Source: Pagrus major (taxonomy: Eukaryota > Chordata > Actinopteri > Spariformes > Sparidae). Taken from it: 64,000 bases of DNA. The notes beneath the pieces are model-generated. The model worked only from the letters and a program-made list of their open reading frames with translations. It had not been told where the DNA came from and did no database searches. A program made the translations under genes and the position numbers. The stretch is taken from contig NC_133221.1 in the NCBI RefSeq assembly GCF_040436345.1, forward strand, positions 21,834,665-21,898,664. Reading direction: 5' to 3'. Shown one piece after another: positions 52,501-61,401 of this stretch. The first letter of the stretch is position 1. Each line of letters starts with the position of its first letter.

Positions 52501-54562
52501 AGACTCTAGTGTGTGAAGTAGAGGAGTCCCCACTGACTACCTTCTTCACTTTGGTGCTTTTCACAGCAGTAATTTGTGCCTTGCTGCCCTTTTGGTCAAG
52601 TATTCCCAAGTGGCAGAATGAGGCAGACAGGTTATCTGAAGCGAGGGAAGAACGAGAGAACCCGAAAAGCGACTTTTTGTTCATCTCAACCAACAGCACA
52701 ACAGAGACAAAAAGCAGCCAGGAGACTCATCTGGAGGAGATCAACAGGCCACGACCGCCTCTGTGGCTCAGTCTAACACTGAGCTTTGGTGTGTTTTGGA
52801 TGCCTTATCTATTTATATCCGTGCTCTGTCTGGTCTTAGGCTTCGGAGTACCTGCCTACATCACTGTTAACGTTCTGTGGATGGAGTGCACCAACAGTTT
52901 ACTGATGGGTGTGGTGTTCTGGGCCAAGAGCAACACTCTAGGGCCGTACAACCATCTACCAGAAAATGTGTGCATGTGGCATGTTTACTGGCATTTGAGC
53001 AAAGGAACAGGACAGCAGCAGCTCCCGATAGCTGTGTTCAACCCATCAAAACAGAAGAGAACCACTCTCTTCTATGTGTGACACAAGAAAGTGGATAAAG
53101 ACTTTTTTCAAGACAGTAACTACAACAACACATAGTGGAAGGAGACAAACACTTGGTGAGTTAACGTTTTTTGCTGGGGACAGACGCTGTTTTTTGGGCA
53201 GAAATGTGACGAAGAGTCGGTAGGACAGACAGGATGACAGACACCACATATAACTGCGGATTTTCTATCCTCATTTAAGTTGCCAAAGACACTACCAGTT
53301 ACCACATTACTGTTGTTTGGTCCTGTAACGTTGATAAGTAAAGGATCTGTTTAGCTGTCAGACTGTGAACACCATCAGATCGACACGCCCCCGCTCCACA
53401 GAGCCGCAGCGAAACTGTGAAAGCTGTGTTAGATAATTAAAGTGGCTTATGACCGACAGATAAAAAGCCTGGACACAGAAATGCATCTCTCACCACTCCT
53501 TCAGCACACACAGAAGTGCTTTTGAGCAAAGAATTTCACTGCAAAATGTTGCCCTTGACAAGAGACTGATTCACAAGTCTTCAACATTTGGAAGTTCTGT
53601 CCCAAAGTGTTGCTGAAAGCTGTTGAATGAAGCGAAGCTTTGTAAACATTTGTAGAAATCACAGTACATTATCTATTTTCTACACTCATTTGTATTTGTT
53701 TGTTATACAGCAATTTACAAAGATAATTTTAGATTTGAAGGAAATAATATGATGATGCATGACTGTCTGGTATGGCTTTCAAAGTGGTTCTCAAAAAAAG
53801 CAAATCTGTAAAAATTCAGGACCCAAAGAGCAACTTAAAGGTGCAATATGTCAGAATTGGCGTCCTGTTGAATTTATTCTAAAAACAGATATGGGGCAGC
53901 ATATCACCAGAATCGTCGATAACTGCTGCCAACTGTAGCTACCATTAGCTAATTAGCTTAGTTAGCCATGCAGGCAGCAGTCTAGACTAGGAGCTCGGAT
54001 AATCGGGGATATGCTGGTGTTTACACTGCTAGCACAGAAGCTTTGGACCGGTATGGGCCGCGGCTAGCTGGTTAGCATGCAGAGTCCAGTAGATATCTCT
54101 GAAACACAATACATAGACATCATAATGTCAAAACTGTTATTTCTTCACATTCTCATGCAAGAATTTTAACTAAAATTCTGGGCCATGGCTAGCTTGGTTA
54201 TTTTAACCTAAATTCTTACATATTGCATCCTTAAGGGACCTTGTGATGAAGTTATTTACTCAACTACTGTTTTCAAGGGCAACTATGAACTTTTTATTCC
54301 TTTAATTCCTTGGGATTTTAGACATCTGCGATTACATAACAACTGTGACAAGCTCCATCTGCTGATGAAGATCAAGTAATATGACTGAAAGCTCCACAGA
54401 AGCTACAGCAACCTTGTCATAATGAAAAATGTGGTCCATTTTTACTTTTACTGCTGCTAATCTGAATTAAAAGACCCTGAAAACCATTTATCTCAATCAG
54501 CTTCTTGTGACATTCTTTACTTCTGTGCACCAATCAGCATTAAGCAATATCTGAATCAACAT

Positions 54563-54624
<62 letters not shown>

Positions 54625-57600
54625 GTGTGTGTGTGTGTGTGCTTGTTTGCTCATTTTACCAACACTGTTAATCAAATCTAATCAGACCACACCTACACAG
54701 TCCCAATGAAGCACCTGAGTCAAATGTATTAACAATGACTATACTGTTGATCAATAATCTCTATAGTAGGGCTGAGCAGTATATCGATGTTATATTGTTA
54801 AAGCTCATATGAAACTATATAAGATCTCTGAGTCTGGATATTGTTAGTAAGTGTTGTCTTCTCCTGGTTAACTGTGTGGACAACAGATTATACTAGAACC
54901 AACTTGGGAACCTGTCTGCATTCAATCACAGAGAAGTGAGTAAATCCTGCACACATTCACTGACATTAACAGTGTTCACTGAATGTAGCTTATTTTAGGC
55001 AGCTCTAAATGGATCCAACTAACACAAGCTATTGTTCAATGCAGTATTTTTTAAATGACAAAATACCGTTTGTGATGACATGCCCAAATAAGAGCATGGT
55101 GAGGTTTCTGTACCTCAACAAGTTTCTCCAGTTTTTCCACTGTGAGCACTGTAACACCCCAGAGGACGACTATCACCAAACAAGAGAAGAAGGTACAACA
55201 GCCAATGGAGGCAGTGAATCAGAATAACATTTCTGATTTTATAGACCAGTCCAGCGAAGACCAGCATAAATGTTGGAAAACAGGACATTATCTGCTAGTG
55301 GTGTGTAAGTTTACATTAAAACAACAACAACAACAGATGCAGGTATTGTAGATGCATGCTATATACAGACAGTGTGTTTTGGAGATTCTGGTCACCAATC
55401 CCGAGCTAAATCATTCAACCAATAATGGACAAGATTACATTTATTTTGTAAGAGACAAAAAGCCCATTGCACTTTTTTTTTTTTTTTTACAAGAGACAGA
55501 TTCATGTGACGATGATGCCACCTTCTGGTCAAACCAATGGGGAGAAAAAAAACTGTTCAGCCACGGTTCTAATCGCTCTGGTGGTGTGGCCAAATGTTTT
55601 AGTAGATGTCCTGGGAATGTAATCACTTCTAAAGCAGATGACTTCGGTCATTGGCATGCTGTTGTGTTAAATATTGAAGATACGTTTTGTTATCCTGATA
55701 AATGTCTATTGTTTTGATAAAAGTAACCAAAACAAATTACTATTGTCAGAAGTGACAGACGTGATCACTGAATATAAAGAAAAATATCATACTGAGGTTA
55801 TTTTGACTGGTGGGGATCTAAATTTGACGCCTGATGAATGGCAGGATAGATATCCTTCTAAATATAGTACCAACCAATGGAACACTATTTTACTAGATTT
55901 TTTTAACTCCAACAGTTTAATAGATATTTGGAGGGACAGAAATCCGGATGTCAGCCAATTTACATGGATCAAACCAAATGGTAGTTGTAAATCCAGAATA
56001 GATTAATGGCTACTCCTGAAGTTGCAAAATTTGTTTTGGATGTGTCAATTTCAAATGCTCCTGTGTAATACATCTTACATTAAAACCAGAGAATAGAACT
56101 AAATACAAAAAAGAGTTTGTTAAAATTGTTAAAGATTTAATTAAGAGTTTTAAAAAAGACAGGAGTATATGTAGCTGTAGCAGCAGATGGGAGTATTTTT
56201 AAGTTAAGGTATGGGATTTTTACGGTACAATATAGTAAATTAATATGTAGACAACAAAAGCGATATGAGACCCAATTGGTCCAGGACATAAGTGACTGTT
56301 GTAATAACACTGTTCTGTCTGAAGCTGATAAAAGCCATTTCATTAGCCTACAGGCTAAGTTAGATCATTTCTACTTTAAAAAAGCCCAAGGTAAGATCGC
56401 GTTCTAAATGGATAGAGGAAGGGGAGAAAAATACATCTTATTTAAGTGATTTAGAGAAAAGGAGACAAGAGAGAAAGACACTTAACTCATTAATGATCAA
56501 TGATGTTGAATGCACGGATCACAGAATGATATCTGAAGAAATTTATAAATTTTACACCAACCTCCACTCCTCTGAATATTCCAGTAATGATTCAGATGCC
56601 TTCCTAGAAAGTATTAAATTGCATATCCCTGAGGGAGATTTAGCCTTTAAAGAGATTTGTGAATCTGAGATCAAAATGACAGAATTAGATGAGGTGGTTA
56701 AAAGAATGGCAGTAGGAAAGGCACCAGGACAAGACGGTTTGACATCCAATTTTTATAAAAAAATACAAACAAAACTTTTGGGAGGATTTGACGCTATAAA
56801 TGACATTTTAAGCAATAGGACACTTACACCTACAATGAAACAGGGGCTAATAACTTTCATTCCTAAACAGGGTAAAGATAAGAGATATATTGACAATCTT
56901 CGCCCATTACGTTATTGTATACTGATTATAAATGATTTACACGTGTGATCGCTGACAGGTTAAGAGATGGTTTGACGCATATAATAAGTGACACCCAATC
57001 CGGTTTTCGTCGCAACAGATCCATACATAACAATATAAGATTGGTATTAGACTTATTGGATTATAGACATTTGATTGAGGATGATGGAGTCATTCTGTTT
57101 TGGGACTTTTAGTGCTTTGGTTTTGGAGAAAAATGTATTAATATAATTGAACTGTTATATAAGGACATTAATAGTTCAGTTTCCTTGCCATTTGGTACAT
57201 CAGAGCGCTTTGACATAAAAAGAGGTAATGCCAGGGTTGCCCAACCTCGCCTTTATTACTCATTATTGTGGCTGAGTTATTTCCAATCCTTGTAAAAAAC
57301 ACTCAAAACATCCAACCAGTTAATGTCATGGGAAGTTCATTGGTGATAAGTCAACTAGCAGATGACACCACTTTATTTGTAGAGAGCACAACACAGATTT
57401 CAGCAGCATTAAAAGAGATCTCCTTTTTATAAAAAGCATCTGGTTTAAACTTGAATATGAAGAAATGTGAAATATTGACCATTCATGACCATCCTTTGAC
57501 TAACGTCTATAATATCCCAATAAAAAGTTAAGTCAAATATTTAAGTACGACTATTACAAAAGACAAAAAGGTTAGAGAAACATCCACTATAGAAAATAAG

Positions 57601-59636
57601 ATATAGAACAATAGAACTATTCTCAATGGATTCAAAGAGACTTATCCATTTTTGGATGTATTTTACCTTATAAAATGGAACGTTTCTCTAGATTTATTTG
57701 TCCAGCCTATTCACTGGATATACCTGACAATTAATCAAGAAAATGAATCAAGATAACTTCAATTTTATATGGAAAAATCATTATATAAGGAAAATGATAC
57801 AGTGAAATCTGCTGAAGTCTAAAACGCTATTGACTTTGACACCATGTTAAAACATCAAGTTATAATAGTTACAAAATGTTATTAGAAAAGGTGAAAGCTT
57901 TTGGTTTGATTTTCCGTCCAAAATATTCCAGGAATTTTGGTAGTATATATTTTTTACTAAGATGTGACTTTGCTATTTCCAAACTCACTGTCAGTTTATC
58001 AGCTTTTCATTGTTCTCCATTACTGGAAACTCATGACAAACATAACTTTACTCCACACTGTCCCAATATAGAATAACTGAAGCATCTTAATGAAGAGAAA
58101 ATCTTTCTTTTACAAGGAATGGATGGAGAAAGGTATCTGGTCAATTATACATTTATTAGTTGATTGTGATATTTTTTTAACATATGATGCTTTCATTGGG
58201 AAATACAATCTGATGTGTACCAACAGACAATATAATGCAGTAATTAAGGCAATCCTACAATCAATGATTCTTTTAACCAAAGGCATGTTAACCTATTCTG
58301 TGGTTATTCCACAAGAGTCTCCGTTAGTCATAGAGGGATCTAGCTTTTTAGATAGAAAATGTAATAACAAGTTATTAAGAACTAGCCTCACTGCAATCTG
58401 TTTCCCCTCGCCCCTAATGAGGAAACATATTTTCCAAAAATTCACCAACAATGCTATAGATCCAGCTACCTCTCTTATCTAGTTCCTCCTAAGGCAAAAG
58501 AAATTAATTTTTAAGTGATGAATGAGATCTACCCATGTAATGATTTCTTACATCGAACATTTTATTTAGATTTGAACGTCTGTACTTTCTGTAGTTCAGA
58601 CATTGAAACCACAGAACTTCTCTTCTTCTCTTGCAATTTAACTAGGATCTTTTGTGATGCTTTTCAGTATTGATATCTTATAAGGATCAAAACATTCCGA
58701 TTCTAACATATGAAAACATTAAAAAAAAGGAATTCGGAAACAACAATTTGATTATTTTATCCACAAATGTCGTTTTCTTAAGACCTCTCCCATATTTTGT
58801 GCTTTTTTAAATGACATAACACTCGAAAAATAACTAACCCTAACCCACAAAAAATGCATAAAAGTTTGCAAAATGAAAAAAGCCCACATCTGTATTAATA
58901 TTTATATGCCCCTATCCTGATTAAACCACTTTTCTGTATCTCATAAGACCCTTTATTTATTTATTTATTTACTTACTTATCTCATAATTTAAGGCTGTAA
59001 ACGTTGTTTTTTTTGTCTGTTTGCTACTCACGCTTAGTTAAGCCTATGTAATCTATCTATGAACATGTTCATGATATGCCTTTTTTGACTGTATCTTGTT
59101 AATGTTCAATAAAGTTCATTTAAAAAAAAGCCTCTATCTCAATTAAACCTGACCCTAACTATTCATGTTCTTACTGTGTTTTAAGTAAGTTAACTCTGGA
59201 CAGCCCTGGTGATGAAGTGTCAAAGGAGCTCGTCTAAAAGACTACCACCCGAGTCATGAATGAACTCATTTGCAATAAATCAGCTTCACTGAACATAGTA
59301 GTAGTAGTATACCGTAATTACACTACAAGACGCTCACCACAATACAAACCGCTAACAGACAAATGTAGAAACTGCACATTGTTCACTGTGTTGTGTATCA
59401 GATATTCGCGTGGGTGTAAAATTAAGCCGTTTAAATGCATCAGACGTAGTTCACTGGATCACAACTTTTAACTAATAGATGATATCATGCGAGGTGAGAT
59501 GTGGTAACGTAAACTTAACGTGAACTATAGTCACTGTTAGCTAAAAACTCTTTCTTCTACTCACCTGCCCACCGATGGTTAAGTCAAAGAAGACAATCGG
59601 GTTGTTTGGATTCGATGGTTGGACTTGGATTGACAT
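40509..59636 (-). CDS. ppih: Peptidyl-prolyl cis-trans isomerase H (cyclophilin H), complete
   Basis: Cyclophilin of the U4/U6 snRNP that helps spliceosome assembly. Exons in transcript order: 59636-59565, 47606-47542, 46011-45988 (24 nt), 45161-45117, 43967-43925, 42451-42359, 41775-41688, 41593-41553, 40577-40509. All phases match, giving 179 aa against about 177 in human PPIH. It starts '[20 protein letters not shown]' and ends 'IVIAQCGEM'. Active-site residues expected of cyclophilins are present: R69, F74, M75 and Q77 in '[16 protein letters not shown]', F126-F127 in 'CQFFITC', W135 and H140 in '[12 protein letters not shown]'. The N-terminal extension before the fold and the PPIH-type loop '[14 protein letters not shown]' favour PPIH over PPIA. 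Intron 1 is about 12 kb and hosts an antisense gene and a LINE. Confidence 0.95.
40757..41370. mobile_element. Common percomorph-type fold-back MITE in last ppih intron
   Basis: Starts near 'aaaagggacagttttccc' and continues 'cacactccctcatacctgta'. Internal inverted parts include 'atgcatctactca' (about 41075-41095) against 'tgagtagatgcac' (about 41180). Non-coding. In the duplicate near 62060 only the first ~65 bp remains. Confidence 0.6.
43298..43625. mobile_element. Short DNA transposon insertion with 8-bp target duplication
   Basis: 328 bp flanked by direct 'gaagttta' at 43290-43297 and 43626-43633. The element begins 'catttacatttagggcattt' and contains 'ttttgtccaaagcgacttac', a motif very widespread in fish genomes. 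An 8-bp duplication fits hAT-type elements. The paralogous site at about 62957-62963 in the duplicated ppih segment is empty ('aagttta' once), which defines the insertion. Confidence 0.85.
44505..44585. repeat. Dispersed repeat with palindromic 'ACGATATT' core
   Basis: 'gcttgggcaatatcc', 'accacgatattgtc' and 'agacgatattatcgtaa' are typical of a short repeat widely scattered in fish. A related fragment lies at about 54769-54800. The same copy is present in the ppih duplicate at about 63878-63955, so it predates the duplication. Confidence 0.5.
47097..47425. mobile_element. Fold-back MITE copy 2 in ppih intron 1
   Basis: Same family as 30085-30518: 'aagtagtataaagcc', 'gaggaagctgcatg', 'gggtaatgtaggcaccagg', then the inverse 'catgcagcttcctctgg', 'tttatactactttttt' and 'caagacctgtaaaca'. 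The outer part of the left arm is missing. It lies between ppih exons 2 and 3 and ends about 115 bp before exon 2. Confidence 0.8.
47607..51500 (-). other. ppih intron 1, 3' part: no further gene recognised
   Basis: AT-rich intronic sequence. Short frames (for example around 48024-48282 and 49330-49671) have no recognisable protein or splice context on either strand. No RNA gene recognised. Confidence 0.55.
51508..51764. mobile_element. End fragment of a Tc1/mariner-type transposon
   Basis: Begins 'taccagtcaaaagtttggac', a terminal sequence typical of Tc1-like elements in fish. It continues through 'acattgtagatcattact' and 'ttctggcattctctcaatca'. Read on the minus strand, this is the region after the transposase core. 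Only one end is present, so it is inactive. It lies about 215 bp upstream of the GPR160-like gene. Confidence 0.75.
51981..53081 (+). CDS. gpr160: GPR160-like orphan G-protein-coupled receptor, single coding exon
   Basis: 366 aa with seven hydrophobic segments, at about residues 35-57, 63-87, 95-119, 141-160, 183-205, 260-284 and 288-314. The third segment is followed by 'DYC' (121-123) where class A receptors have DRY. Segment seven and the tail, '[20 protein letters not shown]', parallel the 'PAYI..N..W...NS.L' pattern of GPR160. A long hydrophilic loop (about 210-258) separates segments five and six. In-frame Met at 1, 15 and 19 leaves the start uncertain. An acceptor ('tttcacag') at 51929 suggests an upstream non-coding exon. 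The gene is nested antisense in ppih intron 1. It is intact; any class A orphan relative is possible, but GPR160 fits best. Confidence 0.75.
   Translation: MLPESSPETTHTVKMLAIMEQCDVESGCHIDNTVKYLLLMLFKLGLDAAVYFLCCRKLYSSFLGMCSLSIVLADSVVAFSLATVWFLGAERSPMSPCFLLAHVSATYGAQPLPMMFLGLLDYCVEDTHFCKQSAFYKCLRNIFLILLIWVVAVIFSFCSVNTELMELQSLTQVKTLVCEVEESPLTTFFTLVLFTAVICALLPFWSSIPKWQNEADRLSEAREERENPKSDFLFISTNSTTETKSSQETHLEEINRPRPPLWLSLTLSFGVFWMPYLFISVLCLVLGFGVPAYITVNVLWMECTNSLLMGVVFWAKSNTLGPYNHLPENVCMWHVYWHLSKGTGQQQLPIAVFNPSKQKRTTLFYV
53833..54235. mobile_element. Fold-back MITE, ~400 bp, after the GPR160-like gene
   Basis: The left end 'cttaaaggtgcaatatgtca' is mirrored by the right end 'acatattgcatccttaag'. 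The interior contains many 'gctagc/ttagct' words. It lies 750 bp after the receptor stop codon and may be inside its 3' UTR; ATTAAA at 54466-54471 is a possible poly(A) signal. Confidence 0.8.
54561..54641. repeat. Compound microsatellite (ATAC)n (AT)n (TG)n
   Basis: Seven ATAC-type units are followed by about 28 bp of AT and then 'acacacg' with a TG run. Confidence 0.97.
55350..59127 (+). mobile_element. Decayed L1/Tx1-type LINE, antisense in ppih intron 1
   Basis: Fragments in order: AP-endonuclease pieces ('LQETDSCDD', '[14 protein letters not shown]', '[17 protein letters not shown]') at about 55480-56006; a linker ('[14 protein letters not shown]'-type, about 56400); reverse-transcriptase pieces ('[16 protein letters not shown]', '[11 protein letters not shown]') at about 56700-56910; the '[10 protein letters not shown]' catalytic region at about 57358-57387; and a C-terminal Cys motif ('[16 protein letters not shown]') near 58580. 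The frame is broken by many stops and shifts. A tail 'caataaagttcattt' plus A-run ends near 59127. The 5' boundary is uncertain; the frame at 55009-55227 may belong to it. No intact enzyme remains. Confidence 0.85.
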
Positions 59637-59639
59637 TGT

Positions 59640-59830
59640 CACGCCTTTCTTGCTTTTAAAGACTAAATAAATACGCTTTTTCTACGTTTACACGCGTATT
59701 ATTTGAACGACAAACATACGCGCGGCTAGAGCCTGTGCTGACTTCTTCTTCTTCTATCTCTTTTTCCGTTTCCTATCGGGCTTCTTCTTCTTCGTTTTAT
59801 GTTTCCGGCACACTAGACGCAGCCAAGGCA
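59640..59830 (-). promoter_or_regulatory. ppih: ppih 5' UTR and promoter region
   Basis: Immediately upstream of the ATG at 59636. CpGs are locally enriched ('tacacgcgtatt', 'acatacgcgcggctag'), and 'ttccgg' at about 59802 is an ETS-like core. No TATA. Inferred from position. Confidence 0.45.
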
Positions 59831-59849
59831 TATTACTGCCCCCCACGGG

Positions 59850-60068
59850 TCATTGATAAAAGTTATTTGGATGCCTAATACATACATAGTCCAGTGCGAT
59901 GGAGAAATTGTATAACAGCTTTTGTTGTTTCAGTGCTCCCCGCTGAGAATTGATTTCAGTGACAGCAGCTGATTGTGGTCCCAAGACATGGAAGGCTCCA
60001 AGGATGTCCAGATCATGGAACCTCCTCTCCAGATGTGTTTCCAGGCCAGTTATGTAAGGATGAATGAC
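59850..60068 (-). pseudogene. Possible isolated exon of a hAT-like gene
   Basis: On the minus strand, after 'tag' at 60069-60071, an open frame of 72 codons reads 'VIHPYITGLETHLERRF' then 'DLDILGAFHVLGPQSA' and ends with TGA. The wording resembles the helical region before the dimerisation part of hAT-type transposase-derived proteins, but this is a by-eye impression. Its phase does not join the exon at 60450-60620, so exons are missing between them. It overlaps the region just upstream of the ppih promoter. Confidence 0.3.
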
Positions 60069-60449
60069 CTACAATGACCAGATCAGCATCTTTTTAGGAA
60101 GAGCCTACACTCACCTTTGATAATAGGCATTAAGGGCCAAACCAGAGAGTATGTTCAGGACTACTAATTATCTTTTAAAAGGTTTTAAAATTGAGCATTT
60201 AGGGCTGCACTAATCAATTTTTAATCTTGTCACATCTATGATTTTTATATTCATTTTTATATTCATGTCATGTGTGACAGACAGTGAAGCCCACCTAACA
60301 AGAGTGCTGTGCTTCTCATGCACTATGCAAACCGTGTAGGTTGTAGGCTCCACCTGAAGCCACCGATATTATTAGAAAATGATTTGGATGTATACTAAAT
60401 TAAGTTATATTAGTATTATATATTATCTGCTGTTAGACTCGGAAATTAC

Positions 60450-61277
60450 CAGATGAAAGAGATGCCTGGCATCTGATGCTCTCCTGGTGGTGCTCTGTGG
60501 TGATGTGCTGCTCCAAACAGTCCTTTTTACAGGTAACGGCTCCGACCGGAACAAAAGCCCTCTTTGTGGCACCTTTCTTAGGTGCAGGCTTGTGCTGCCT
60601 GCACAGTCTACAGCCCATCCCTAACAAGTACATTGATAATTAATCAAATTAGCTAAATAGCCAGACATTCCATCAAAGTAGGAAGTGTACCATATTACAT
60701 TTATTATATAAATGATAATGATATAAAAAGAAGAATCAATAAAATCATTATTTCTGATTATTTGTTAATGATGGCATAGATTATGCAGACGTTAAGTTTA
60801 CCATGCTGTGTGGTACATCCATGAATTGAACTGAGGCATGTTCAACCACTCTGGATTGAATTTAGTGCCCCTGTGTTTGGTGCTTTTGGATGTTGCCAAA
60901 GTCCAGAAGAATATAAAATTAGTTCCCTAGTCCAGAGACCTGCTTTTTTACCTGCCTGTTTCTACATCTGTTTTCCACCTCACCTGTTGCTTCAGCTGGC
61001 TCTCTCACAGCAGCATGTTGGCTGCTGTCCTCCTCCTCTCCTACATCTCTTTCTTCAATGCCTAACATAAGATCTATCTCTTTCTCTTCCTGACCCTGTC
61101 TTTCTGCTTGAGCAGCACTGGTTGAAGCCTGAAAATATTCGAAACAAATTAATAACATAACTAATCACACTGGTCGGACTGTTCAGCTCTGTTTCAGACT
61201 GATACCTCCGGTTCAGGCTGGTCCACATTCTCAACACGTGCCTTTTTCAGTCGCGGAAAATACTTTTCAATACTCAT
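60450..61277 (-). CDS. Unrecognised zinc-finger gene fragment, three phase-matched exons
   Basis: Minus-strand exons 61277-61206 (24 codons, ATG start), 61128-60984 and 60620-60450 have GT/AG junctions, and the phases agree (0, then 1, then 1). The protein starts 'MSIEKYFPRLKKARVENVDQ'. An acidic segment follows ('EEKEIDL', 'EERDVGEEEDSSQH'). It then reads 'GMGCRLCRQHK', a lysine-rich stretch, and 'CLEQHITTEHHQES'. The C-x2-C...H-x4-H spacing suggests a TTF/BED-like zinc finger as in ZNF862/KIAA1586-type, transposase-derived proteins. No continuation is visible after the donor at 60449, so the gene is truncated, or later exons are beyond what I can recognise. Confidence 0.45.
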
Positions 61278-61401
61278 CTGGATTGAAGCAGCAAACATTA
61301 AGTGTAATAGTAAAAAAATAACATAACATTATCGATAAGAAGTTTATTTGATTCACAGCTGCTACATATAGTGTGCTGACCTTGACAACCCAACTGCATT
61401 T

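Noticed and set aside
54561..54641. Short repeats considered as a possible CRISPR-like or regulatory array
   Set aside because: Simple ATAC/AT/TG microsatellite without spacers; the genome is eukaryotic.
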